Part shown: one piece after another, positions 15,705-23,448 of the stretch
Numbering within the stretch: position 1 is the first letter of the stretch
Layout of the letters: each line of letters starts with the position of its first letter
Origin: Faecousia sp.
GTDB lineage: Bacteria > Bacillota > Clostridia > Oscillospirales > Oscillospiraceae
DNA length: 25,120 nt
NCBI GenBank assembly: GCA_029258495.1
Contig: JARHYV010000347.1
Span: forward strand, 1 to 25,120
Direction of reading: 5' to 3'
Translations under genes and position numbers: made by a program
The notes under the pieces: generated by a model
Seen by the model: the letters and a program-made list of their open reading frames with translations, nothing else
The model's database searches: none
What the model was told of the DNA's origin: nothing

Positions 15705-16145
15705 TTATCCCCGGAGCTTTTTCCATTCACTCACGGCAAGCTCGTCGCAGCGGTTGTTCTTGGGATTGGCGGCATGCCCCTTGACCCAGTGATAGTGCAG
15801 GGAATGCTTTTGGGTCAATTCCAGCAGGATCTCCCACAGATCGGAATTCAGGGCAGGCTTTTTGTCGGATTTGATCCATCCGCGTTTCTTCCAACCCATC
15901 GCCCATCCCTTTTCCAGTGCGTCGATGACATATTTCGAGTCGGAATACAGCTCCACGATGCAGGGCTCCTTCAGGGCCTGCAATGCTCGGATGACTCCGG
16001 TAAGCTCCATGCGGTTGTTGGTGGTGTCCGGCTCACCGCCGGACAGCTCCTTCTCCACGCCGTTGAACTCCAGAATGGCACCCCAGCCTCCGGGGCCGGG
16101 ATTGCCGGAGCATGCACCGTCTGTATAGATGGTCACAGTCTTCAT
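15705..16145 (-). CDS. rnhA: Ribonuclease HI
   Basis: RNase HI cuts the RNA strand of RNA-DNA hybrids, removing R-loops and primers. The protein has 146 residues, close to the E. coli enzyme (155). The catalytic set is complete and almost in E. coli numbering: D9 in YTDGACSGNPGPGGWG, E47 in NNRMEL, D69 in YSDSKYV, H124 in WVKGHA, and D134 in CDELA. The basic protrusion (KKRGWIKSDKKP, about 86-97) is also present. It overlaps gyrA by an ATGA. Coupling RNase H to gyrase makes biological sense, because gyrase activity and R-loops influence each other, but that link is inference. Confidence 0.97.
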   Translation of the reverse strand: MKTVTIYTDGACSGNPGPGGWGAILEFNGVEKELSGGEPDTTNNRMELTGVIRALQALKEPCIVELYSDSKYVIDALEKGWAMGWKKRGWIKSDKKPALNSDLWEILLELTQKHSLHYHWVKGHAANPKNNRCDELAVSEWKKLRG

Positions 16146-18679
16146 TCGGCGGTTTCCTCAGCAGGGGTTTGCTCCTGCTCCACCTGATCCACACGCTCCA
16201 CGGAAACCACCTGATTTCCTTCCTCCACACGCATGACGATGACGCCCTGAGTGTCGCGCTTGTAGACATTGATGGATGCCGCCGGGATGCGGATGATGAC
16301 ACCGCCGTTTTCGATGAGCATGACATCGTCATCCTCGGCAACCACACGGCAGCCGGCCACATTGCCGGTCTTTTCGGTGATGTTGTAGTTCTTCAGACCC
16401 TTGCCGCCGCGCATCTGGGGGATCTTGCTGCCGTCGGGGCCGGTGCGCAGATACTCTGCCACCTCGGTGCGCTTGCCGTAGCCCCGCTCGGTGACGGTGA
16501 GCAGGCACTTGCCCTCTTCCGCCTTTTCCGCGCCGACCACATAGTCGCTGCCCGTGAGGGTGATGCCCCGGACACCGGTAGCGTCACGACCCATGGGCCG
16601 TGCGTCGGTTTCGTGGAAACAGATCGCCATGCCCTCGGCGGTGGCGATGATGATCTTGTCGTCGCCGTTTGTGCGCAGGACATTGATCAGATGATCGCCC
16701 TCGTCCAGAGTCAGTGCCCGGATGCCGCCCTTGCGGCGGGTAGACAGGGTCTGCAGGTTCATGCGCTTGACCGTGCCGTTGCGGGTGACCATGACCAGAT
16801 ACTCGTTTTCGTGATATTCGTGGGTGGTGACCACGGCAGTGACCTGCTCTCCGGGATCCAGAGGCAGGATGTTGATGATCGCCGTGCCGCGGGCGGTACG
16901 GCCTGCCTCGGGGATCTGGTAGCCCTTGCGGTGATGGACTCTGCCCAGATCGGTGAAGAACAGCATATGGTCGTGGGTGGATGCCACGAAGATGTTCTTC
17001 ACGAAATCCTCTTCCTTCAGGTTCTGAGCGTTGACGCCTCTGCCGCCTCTGCTCTGAGTGCGGTAGGTGTCCACGGGCATGCGCTTGATATAGCCGTCGT
17101 TGGAGAGGGTAAAGCAGCACTCCTCCTCCTCGATCAGATCCTCGATGTCGATCTCGTCCTCCACATCCTGGATCTCGGTGCTGCGCTCGTCGCCGAATTT
17201 ATCCCGGATGGCGGTCAGCTCCTCCTTCAGGATGCCCTTGACCAGCTCAGGATCCTCCAGGACGCGCTTGTAGTAGGCGATTTTTTCTTCCAGCTCATTA
17301 TACTCGTTTTGCAGTTTCTCCCGATCCAGGCCCTGCAGCGCCTTCAGACGCATATCCAGAATTGCCTGTGCCTGAACATCCGACAGACCGAAACGGCTCA
17401 TCAGGTTTTCCTTGGCATTGTCATAGGAGGAACGGATGATCTTGATGACCTCGTCGATGTTATCCTGAGCGATCAGCAGACCTTCCAGCAGATGGGCGCG
17501 CTCCTGGGCCTTTTTCAGGTCGTAGCGGGTTCTGCGGACGATGACATCCTCCTGAAATACCAGATACTCGTCCAGGATCTCACGCAGGGACAGCACCTTG
17601 GGCTGCAGCACCTTGGGGTGGCTGGGATTGCGCACCAGTGCGATCATGTTGATGGCAAAGGTGGTTTGCAGACTGGTCTGGCTGAACAGGCGGTTCAGCA
17701 CCACCTGAGCGTTTGCGTCCCGCTTCAGCTCAATGACGATGCGCATGCCGTTGCGGTCGGACTCGTCCCGGATCTCGGAGATGCCGTCCAGACGCTTGTC
17801 GTTGACCTGATCCGCCATATGCTTGATGAGCATGCGCTTATTGACCTGATAGGGGATCTCGGTGACGATGATCCGGGTGCGGTTCTGACCGAATTCCTCG
17901 AAATGCGTCCTTGCCCGCATGGTGACGCGGCCCTTGCCGGTGGCATAGGCTGCCCGGATGCCGGCACGGCCCATGATGATGGCCTTGGTGGGGAAGTCCG
18001 GACCGGTAATATGCTCCATCAGATCCGACAGCGTCGCCTCGGGATTTTCAAGAACACAGATACAGGCGTTGATGACCTCCGTCAGGTTGTGGGGCGGAAT
18101 GTTGGTGGCCATGCCGACGGCAATGCCCGACGAGCCGTTGACCAACAGATTGGGGAACCGGGAAGGCAGCACCAGAGGCTCTTTCCGGGTCTCGTCGAAG
18201 TTTGCATCCCAATCCACGGTATCCTTTTCGATATCCCGCAGCATCTCGTTTGCAATCTTGGACATTCTTGCCTCGGTATAACGGTATGCTGCAGGGGGAT
18301 CTCCGTCCACGCTGCCGAAGTTTCCGTGACCGTCCACCAGCATGTAGCGCATGGAAAAATCCTGAGCCAGTCTGACCAGTGCGTCGTAAACGGAGGCGTC
18401 ACCATGGGGATGGTAACGACCCAGAACATCACCGACGCAGGTGGCGCTCTTGCGGAACGGGCGGTCGGAGGTGAGGTTGTCCTCGTACATGGCGTACAGG
18501 ATCCGGCGGTGTACGGGTTTCAGACCGTCCCGCACATCCGGCAGTGCACGGCCCACGATGACGGACATGGCGTACTCGATGTAGCTGTCCTTCATCTCCT
18601 GAACCAGTTCGGAGTTTACGATCGCCTGATCGGGGAACATGATATCTTCGGGCTTATAGTCCTTTTTATGCTGTGCCAA
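16142..18679 (-). CDS. gyrA: DNA gyrase subunit A
   Basis: GyrA is the breakage-reunion subunit of the A2B2 gyrase that introduces negative supercoils. The protein has 845 residues, a normal length. The catalytic tyrosine is Y134 (AYRYTEARMS). The quinolone-resistance region reads HPHGDASVYDALVRLAQ (90-106), with alanine (A95) at the place of E. coli S83 and D99 at D87. The C-terminal wrapping domain has a GyrA-box close to consensus, QSRGGRG (542-548), where QRRGGRG is usual. The tail is acidic (EQEQTPAEETAE). AAGGAGGG precedes the start, 12 bases after gyrB. Confidence 0.98.
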   Translation of the reverse strand: MAQHKKDYKPEDIMFPDQAIVNSELVQEMKDSYIEYAMSVIVGRALPDVRDGLKPVHRRILYAMYEDNLTSDRPFRKSATCVGDVLGRYHPHGDASVYDALVRLAQDFSMRYMLVDGHGNFGSVDGDPPAAYRYTEARMSKIANEMLRDIEKDTVDWDANFDETRKEPLVLPSRFPNLLVNGSSGIAVGMATNIPPHNLTEVINACICVLENPEATLSDLMEHITGPDFPTKAIIMGRAGIRAAYATGKGRVTMRARTHFEEFGQNRTRIIVTEIPYQVNKRMLIKHMADQVNDKRLDGISEIRDESDRNGMRIVIELKRDANAQVVLNRLFSQTSLQTTFAINMIALVRNPSHPKVLQPKVLSLREILDEYLVFQEDVIVRRTRYDLKKAQERAHLLEGLLIAQDNIDEVIKIIRSSYDNAKENLMSRFGLSDVQAQAILDMRLKALQGLDREKLQNEYNELEEKIAYYKRVLEDPELVKGILKEELTAIRDKFGDERSTEIQDVEDEIDIEDLIEEEECCFTLSNDGYIKRMPVDTYRTQSRGGRGVNAQNLKEEDFVKNIFVASTHDHMLFFTDLGRVHHRKGYQIPEAGRTARGTAIINILPLDPGEQVTAVVTTHEYHENEYLVMVTRNGTVKRMNLQTLSTRRKGGIRALTLDEGDHLINVLRTNGDDKIIIATAEGMAICFHETDARPMGRDATGVRGITLTGSDYVVGAEKAEEGKCLLTVTERGYGKRTEVAEYLRTGPDGSKIPQMRGGKGLKNYNITEKTGNVAGCRVVAEDDDVMLIENGGVIIRIPAASINVYKRDTQGVIVMRVEEGNQVVSVERVDQVEQEQTPAEETAE

Positions 18680-18691
18680 TGCGATCCCTCC

Positions 18692-20620
18692 TTAGTAGTC
18701 CAAATTCTGGGCAAATTTGGCATTTGCCTCGATATATTCTCTTCTGGGCTCAACCTTTTCGCCCATGAGAAGTGTGAAAATTTCGTCTGCCCGGGCAGCA
18801 TCCTCCAGCTGGATCCGTTTCAGGGTGCGCTTTTCCGGATCCATGGTGGTCTCCCACAGCTCGTGAGGATCCATCTCACCAAGACCCTTGTTCCGGCTGA
18901 TGTCCACCTTGGCATTGGGGTTGTCGCCGCGCATCTCGGCACTGATCCGGTCACGCTCAGCATCGGAGAAGGCATAGCGGGTGGTCTTGCCACGAACCAG
19001 CTTGTACAGCGGCGGCATTGCCGCATACACATAGCCGTGCTCGATCATGGGACGCATGAACCGGAAGAAGAAGGTCAGCAGCAGGGTACGGATATGGCTG
19101 CCGTCCACATCGGCATCGGCCATGATGACCACCTTGTGGTAGCGGAGCTTGGAAACATCGAATTCCTCGCCGATGCCTGCGCCCAGAGCGGTGATGACCG
19201 GCTGGAGCTTGTCGTTGCCGATGACCTTGTCCTCACGGGCCTTCTCCACATTCAGCATCTTACCCCACAGGGGCAGGATCGCCTGAAAACGGGAGTCACG
19301 ACCCTGCGTTGCAGAGCCGCCTGCGGAGTCACCCTCGACGATGTACAGCTCTGTAAGGGCTGCATCCGTTTCGTTGCAGTCCCGGAGCTTATCGGGCATT
19401 GCAGCGCCGCCCAGAGCGGTCTTGCGGCGGATGGACTCTCTTGCCTTGCGGGCAGCCTCCCGGGCACGGTTTGCCATCATGGCCTTTTCCAGAATGGTCT
19501 TGGCCGTCTGGGGATGCTCCTCGAAATAGGTGGCCAGCTGCTTGGTAACGATGGAGTCCACCAGTGTGCGGATATAGGCATTGCCCAGCTTTGCCTTGGT
19601 CTGACCCTCGAACTGGGCATCGGTGAGCTTGACGGAGATGATGGCGGTGATGCCCTCCCGGCAGTCGTCGCCGGAAACCTTGTCCTCCCCCTTGATGATG
19701 CCGTTTTTGGTGCCGTAGGCATTGAGCACACGGGTCAGCGCCGTCTTGAATCCCACCTCGTGCATGCCGCCCTCGGGGGTGCGGACATCGTTTGCAAAGG
19801 ACAGCATGGTTTCGCTGTAACCGTCGTTGTACTGGATGGCGATCTCGGCCGATGCGTCATCCTTGCTGCCGCTCATATAGACCACATCGTCGTGGATGGC
19901 AGTCTTGTTCCGGTTTGACCAAGTGGCAAATTCCCGGATGCCGCCCTCATAGCACATGGTATCGGAAACGATCTCGTCCTCCCGATGATCCTCGATGGTG
20001 ATGGACAGACCTGCATTCAGGAAGGCCTCCTCCCGCATACGGGTATGCAGGATCTCATAGTCATAGATCAGGCTGTCGAACATCTCCGGATCCGGCTGGA
20101 AGGTGACCGTGGTGCCGGTTCTGTCGGTGGTGCCCACAACGGTCATATCCTGCGTGATCACGCCGCGCTCAAAGCTCATCTGATAGATCTTGCCGTTTTT
20201 GTGCACCTGAACCTTCAGCCACTGGGACAGGGCATTGACCACGGATGCGCCGACACCGTGCAGACCGCCGGAGACCTTGTAGCCGCCGCCGCCGAATTTG
20301 CCGCCTGCATGCAGGACAGTGAAGACAACTTCCATGGCAGGGCGTCCGGTCTGGGCCTGGATATCCACGGGGATGCCGCGGCCGTCATCGGTGACCGTGA
20401 TGGAATTGCCGGGATTGATGGTGACAGTAATATGCTTACAGAAACCGGCCAATGCCTCGTCGATGGCATTGTCAACGATCTCGTAAACCAGATGGTGCAG
20501 ACCGGAGGCAGAAGTGGAGCCGATATACATACCGGGACGCTTCCGAACAGCCTCCAGGCCTTCCAGAACCTGTATTTGACTGGCGCCATATTCTTGTTCG
20601 ACTCTTGTTTCGTCAGACAT
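18692..20620 (-). CDS. gyrB: DNA gyrase subunit B
   Basis: GyrB is the ATPase subunit of gyrase. The protein has 642 residues, typical of Gram-positive GyrB without the E. coli insertion. GHKL ATPase motifs: EIVDNAIDEAL (E47, N51), TDDGRGIPV (from 77) and the VSGGLHGVGASVVNALS lid. TOPRIM domain: VEGDSAGG (E429) and MADADVDGSHI (D504, D506 as metal ligands). LPLWGKMLNVEKAR follows EGDSAGG and marks gyrase rather than topoisomerase IV in combination with the position next to gyrA. It ends in NLDY. AAGGAGG precedes the ATG. It lies 29 bases after recF in the origin operon. Confidence 0.98.
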   Translation of the reverse strand: MSDETRVEQEYGASQIQVLEGLEAVRKRPGMYIGSTSASGLHHLVYEIVDNAIDEALAGFCKHITVTINPGNSITVTDDGRGIPVDIQAQTGRPAMEVVFTVLHAGGKFGGGGYKVSGGLHGVGASVVNALSQWLKVQVHKNGKIYQMSFERGVITQDMTVVGTTDRTGTTVTFQPDPEMFDSLIYDYEILHTRMREEAFLNAGLSITIEDHREDEIVSDTMCYEGGIREFATWSNRNKTAIHDDVVYMSGSKDDASAEIAIQYNDGYSETMLSFANDVRTPEGGMHEVGFKTALTRVLNAYGTKNGIIKGEDKVSGDDCREGITAIISVKLTDAQFEGQTKAKLGNAYIRTLVDSIVTKQLATYFEEHPQTAKTILEKAMMANRAREAARKARESIRRKTALGGAAMPDKLRDCNETDAALTELYIVEGDSAGGSATQGRDSRFQAILPLWGKMLNVEKAREDKVIGNDKLQPVITALGAGIGEEFDVSKLRYHKVVIMADADVDGSHIRTLLLTFFFRFMRPMIEHGYVYAAMPPLYKLVRGKTTRYAFSDAERDRISAEMRGDNPNAKVDISRNKGLGEMDPHELWETTMDPEKRTLKRIQLEDAARADEIFTLLMGEKVEPRREYIEANAKFAQNLDY

Positions 20621-20649
20621 GAATTGACCTCCTTAGAAAAATGGATTGG

Positions 20650-21750
20650 TTATAGGATCTGACCCTTTCGGATCTTTATGGTCTGGCCCAGCTTGGTGAA
20701 CCGTCCGGGCTCGCAGCAGGTGATGAAGACCTGCCCCGAGGTGATCTGGTTCAGGACAAAGTCCTGCCGTCCGGGATCCAGTTCGGAAAGCACATCGTCC
20801 AGTAAAAGCACCGGCTCTTCGCCGCTTTCCCGGCGCATGAGCTCCCGCTGGGCCAGTTTCAGACTGATGGCCGCCGTCCGGGTCTGTCCCTGAGAGCCAA
20901 AGCTCTTCACGGAGAGTCCCGACAGCGTCACATCAAAATCATCTTTGTGGGGGCCGGTGAGGCACTGACCGGACTCCAATTCCGCTTTTGCATGACTTTG
21001 CAGGTGTTCCTGCAAGTCCTCCGTCAGTTTTGCAAGTGATTCCATCGGGTCTTGCACCGTTGATACCGTCTTATATGACAGCGTGAAGTCCTCGGAACCC
21101 CCCGAAAACTGTCCGTGGTACGTGGACGCCGCCTCACCTAAGCTTGCATAAAATCTTGCACGGTAGGAGATCAGCAGCGCACCCACCTGGCACAGCCGCT
21201 GATTATAGTCCGGCAGCAGCTCCAAAAGCTGTGGGTGATCAAATCGATCCTTCAGGATCCGGCTCTTCTGTTCCAGGATCCGATTGTATTCCGTCAGTGC
21301 CGCATCGTAATTGGGACGCAGCTGGCAGAGTGCCTGATCTCCCAGCCGCCGCCTTGCGGCAGCGCCGGTTTTCAGAACCATCAGATCCTCCGGGCAGAAC
21401 AATACCGTGCTCAAAACACCGCTGAAATCAGCGGCTGTTTTCTTTTTCACGCCATTGCGGTACAGCTGGCGCGGTCTGTGTCCGGGAAAAAGCACCGTAC
21501 GCAGGGTCTGTTCCCGTTCTTGGGCATAGATTTTTCCGGTGATATCCGCAAAATCCGCACCAAAACGGATGAGTTCCGCATTTTTCTGGGTACGAAAGCT
21601 CTTTCCCGAGCCCAGATATACGATGGATTCCAGCAGATTCGTTTTTCCCTGAGCGTTATCGCCCACGATCAGATTCACTCCGGGCTGGGCGGTAAATTCC
21701 AACTGCTCATAATTGCGAAATCCGCGAAGGCTCAGTTCACACAGGTGCAT
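20650..21750 (-). CDS. recF: DNA replication and repair protein RecF
   Basis: RecF is an SMC-like ATPase that, with RecO and RecR, loads RecA at single-strand gaps. The protein has 366 residues. Walker A is GDNAQGKTN (30-38), the ABC-type signature is SFGSQGQTRTAAISLKLAQ, and Walker B is LLLDDVLSELD. The start at 21750 overlaps the end of the S4-domain gene by 14 bases, and I see no good ribosome site before it, so translation is probably coupled to that gene. This order (yaaA, recF, gyrB) is standard near oriC in Firmicutes. Confidence 0.97.
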   Translation of the reverse strand: MHLCELSLRGFRNYEQLEFTAQPGVNLIVGDNAQGKTNLLESIVYLGSGKSFRTQKNAELIRFGADFADITGKIYAQEREQTLRTVLFPGHRPRQLYRNGVKKKTAADFSGVLSTVLFCPEDLMVLKTGAAARRRLGDQALCQLRPNYDAALTEYNRILEQKSRILKDRFDHPQLLELLPDYNQRLCQVGALLISYRARFYASLGEAASTYHGQFSGGSEDFTLSYKTVSTVQDPMESLAKLTEDLQEHLQSHAKAELESGQCLTGPHKDDFDVTLSGLSVKSFGSQGQTRTAAISLKLAQRELMRRESGEEPVLLLDDVLSELDPGRQDFVLNQITSGQVFITCCEPGRFTKLGQTIKIRKGQIL

Positions 21751-21994
21751 GGACGCAAATCAGATAGCTCTGACCCATAAACCGGAACCGATCGCCGGGA
21801 TAGAGCTTTTTTCCGCGCATGGTGCAGACTTCCCCGTTGACCATGGCCTCACCCTCTTGGATCAGGATCTTGGCCTGACCGCCGGAGGGTACCGCATTGG
21901 CAAGTTTCAGGGCAGATTCCAGTTTGATGAATTCCGTTCCAATGACCACAGGGATATCCTCGGTGTGGTTTTTCTTGGTAACCGTTACTTTCAT
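21737..21994 (-). CDS. yaaA: S4-domain RNA-binding protein YaaA (RlbA-like)
   Basis: The protein has 85 residues starting at the ATG at 21994, with TAAGGAG about 8 bases upstream; the frame is open further to 22051 but without a ribosome site. Residues about 20-70 form an S4 RNA-binding fold (FIKLESALKLANAVPSGGQAKILIQEG, then MVNGEV, then RGKKLYPGD). B. subtilis YaaA (RlbA) in the same place is implicated in ribosome maturation. The conserved position between dnaN and recF supports the assignment. A stem-loop separates it from dnaN. Confidence 0.92.
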   Translation of the reverse strand: MKVTVTKKNHTEDIPVVIGTEFIKLESALKLANAVPSGGQAKILIQEGEAMVNGEVCTMRGKKLYPGDRFRFMGQSYLICVHAPV

Positions 21995-22028
21995 TGGTAA
22001 ACTCCTTACTTTTGTATGCCGATCAGGG

Positions 22029-22055
22029 GATTTTGGTGGAAATTCCACCAAAATC
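22029..22055 (-). other. Stem-loop overlapping the dnaN stop codon
   Basis: A perfect 11-bp stem GATTTTGGTGG/CCACCAAAATC (22029-22039 with 22045-22055) includes bases of the dnaN TGA (22056-22054). No T run follows on the minus strand. It may stabilise the dnaN mRNA end or serve as a processing site, rather than stop transcription of yaaA. Confidence 0.55.
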
Positions 22056-23163
22056 AGCCATTTTTCAGACGAACCGGCAGAACCATATAGGCAAAATCTT
22101 CCTTATCCGTCACCGGGGTCAGCACAATGGGGCTCAGACCGTTGGTCAGCTCCAGTGTTACCTCCTCCGTGGGGACAGCCTTCAGTGCATCCGCCAGATA
22201 CCGGACATTGAACCCGATCTCCAGCTCATTGCCGTCACCGGCAATGGAGCACTGATCCTCCGCTGCGCCGATGGTGGTGTTTGTCCGCAGCAGCAGTTTC
22301 TGATCAGAGAAGACGCAGCGGACGGGACTTTTGAACTTTTCGGATACGATCAGACCGACACGCTCGATAGAACTGGACAGATCGTAAACATTTGCGACCA
22401 ATTTGACCGGGCAGTTTGTGGGAACCACACGCTTCCAGTCCAGAAAATCGCCCTCAAGCAGCCGGCAGACCAGAGTGGCTCCGCCCACTTGGAACAGAAT
22501 GTGCTTGGTGCCCAAGGTGAAAACGGCATTTTCATCGGTATCGGTGAGGATCTTTTCCACTTCCTTCAATGCAGCAGCCGGCACAACGAATGCCATGGTG
22601 CGGCCGGTGGGCTCCTCGGGATGATAGGTGCGGCGCGCCAGACGGAAACCGTCCACGGCGATGGCAGAAATGGCAGTATCCTCCACTTCAAACCGGACAC
22701 CGGTATGGATGGGACGGCTCTGATTTTCGGAAACGGCAAAAATCGTACCGGAAATCATCCGTTTCAGGGCATTCTGGGGGATTTTTACACCACGACCCTC
22801 GCCAACATCGGGTAATTCGGGGTAATCATCGGCAGACTCTGCCGTAATATTGAAGGATGCAAAGCCTGCACGGATGGAGATCTTGTAATTTTCGTCCACC
22901 ACCACGGTAACGGGGCCTTCCGGCAGACGGCGGATGATATCGCCGAACAGCTTTGCAGGCAGGATGCATTCACCGGGATCGGAGATCTCGGCGCCGATCT
23001 CATAGGTGATGGCCGTTTCCATGTTATAGCCGGTGAGTGCCAGAGTCATTCCGGCTCTGCACAGGATGCCTTCAATCACGCTCAGGCTGCTCTTTTGGGC
23101 AACGGTTCGGCTTGCAATATTCAGCGCAGTGACCAGTGCACTTTTTTCACAGGTAAATCGCAT
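22054..23163 (-). CDS. dnaN: DNA polymerase III beta sliding clamp
   Basis: The protein has 369 residues from the ATG at 23163, chosen for AAAGGAG 7 bases upstream; an ATG two codons earlier lies inside that spacing. It has the expected three-domain clamp sequence: MRFTCEKSALVTALNIASRTV at the N-terminus, the middle domain with AVSENQSRPIHTGVRFEVED and AVDGFRLARR, and the C-terminal SPIVLTPV with MVLPVRL, which form part of the partner-binding pocket. The dimeric ring holds replicative polymerase on DNA. It lies directly downstream of dnaA with the origin unwinding region in between, so its own leader is the A/T-rich element. Confidence 0.97.
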   Translation of the reverse strand: MRFTCEKSALVTALNIASRTVAQKSSLSVIEGILCRAGMTLALTGYNMETAITYEIGAEISDPGECILPAKLFGDIIRRLPEGPVTVVVDENYKISIRAGFASFNITAESADDYPELPDVGEGRGVKIPQNALKRMISGTIFAVSENQSRPIHTGVRFEVEDTAISAIAVDGFRLARRTYHPEEPTGRTMAFVVPAAALKEVEKILTDTDENAVFTLGTKHILFQVGGATLVCRLLEGDFLDWKRVVPTNCPVKLVANVYDLSSSIERVGLIVSEKFKSPVRCVFSDQKLLLRTNTTIGAAEDQCSIAGDGNELEIGFNVRYLADALKAVPTEEVTLELTNGLSPIVLTPVTDKEDFAYMVLPVRLKNG

Positions 23164-23448
23164 AAGCAAACTCCTTTGTAAAATAAATAATAAAAAATAT
23201 ATAAATAGATAATATTTTGTAGCAGTAGAAGTAGTAGGGGAATTTTATGTGGAAAAGTATGTTTTGCTCTAGAGCCGCAATGATTTTTTATCCACAGCGC
23301 AGTGTGTGGAATTCAAAACTTTTGCACAGGCCGTGTGGATAGAATTTTATCCCAACAGTTATCAACAGCGAAGTTTTCAACTCTCCACAGCATCTGTGGA
23401 AAAATTTTTGCGTAAAAAAATATGCAAAAAAGCGGAGTCTGCTCCAGA
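23164..23448. other. Replication origin oriC, dnaA-dnaN part
   Basis: This gene-free interval holds a consensus DnaA box TTATCCACA (23288-23296). Near-consensus boxes are TTATCAACA (23359-23367) and, on the minus strand, CTATCCACA (23342-23334) and TTTTCCACA (23256-23248 and 23403-23395). Two weaker boxes form the inverted repeat TCCACAG-CAT-CTGTGGA (23384-23400). At 23179-23218 a 40-base tract contains only one G or C and is the likely unwinding element; between it and the boxes lies a DnaA-trio (separate entry). A weak stem (23434-23437 with 23442-23445), with a T run on the minus strand, follows dnaA and may attenuate transcription into the origin. Confidence 0.9.
23220..23240 (+). other. 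DnaA-trio element with GC clamp
   Basis: Read 3' to 5' on the plus strand from 23237 to 23220, the bases are GAT GAT GAA GAT GAC GAT: six successive triplets of the DnaA-trio type (G/A, A, then T/A, with one C). GGG at 23238-23240 forms the GC-rich boundary, and a near-consensus DnaA box follows at 23248-23256. The A/T tract lies on the far side. In B. subtilis this element guides the DnaA filament onto a single strand during opening. Confidence 0.8.

Noticed and set aside
16112..19918. An open frame of about 1268 codons on the plus strand, antisense to gyrA and gyrB
   Set aside because: It is a shadow created by the GC-rich codon use of gyrA and gyrB, has low-complexity His/Gln/Leu-rich content, matches no family, and crosses the gyrA-gyrB gap without expression signals.
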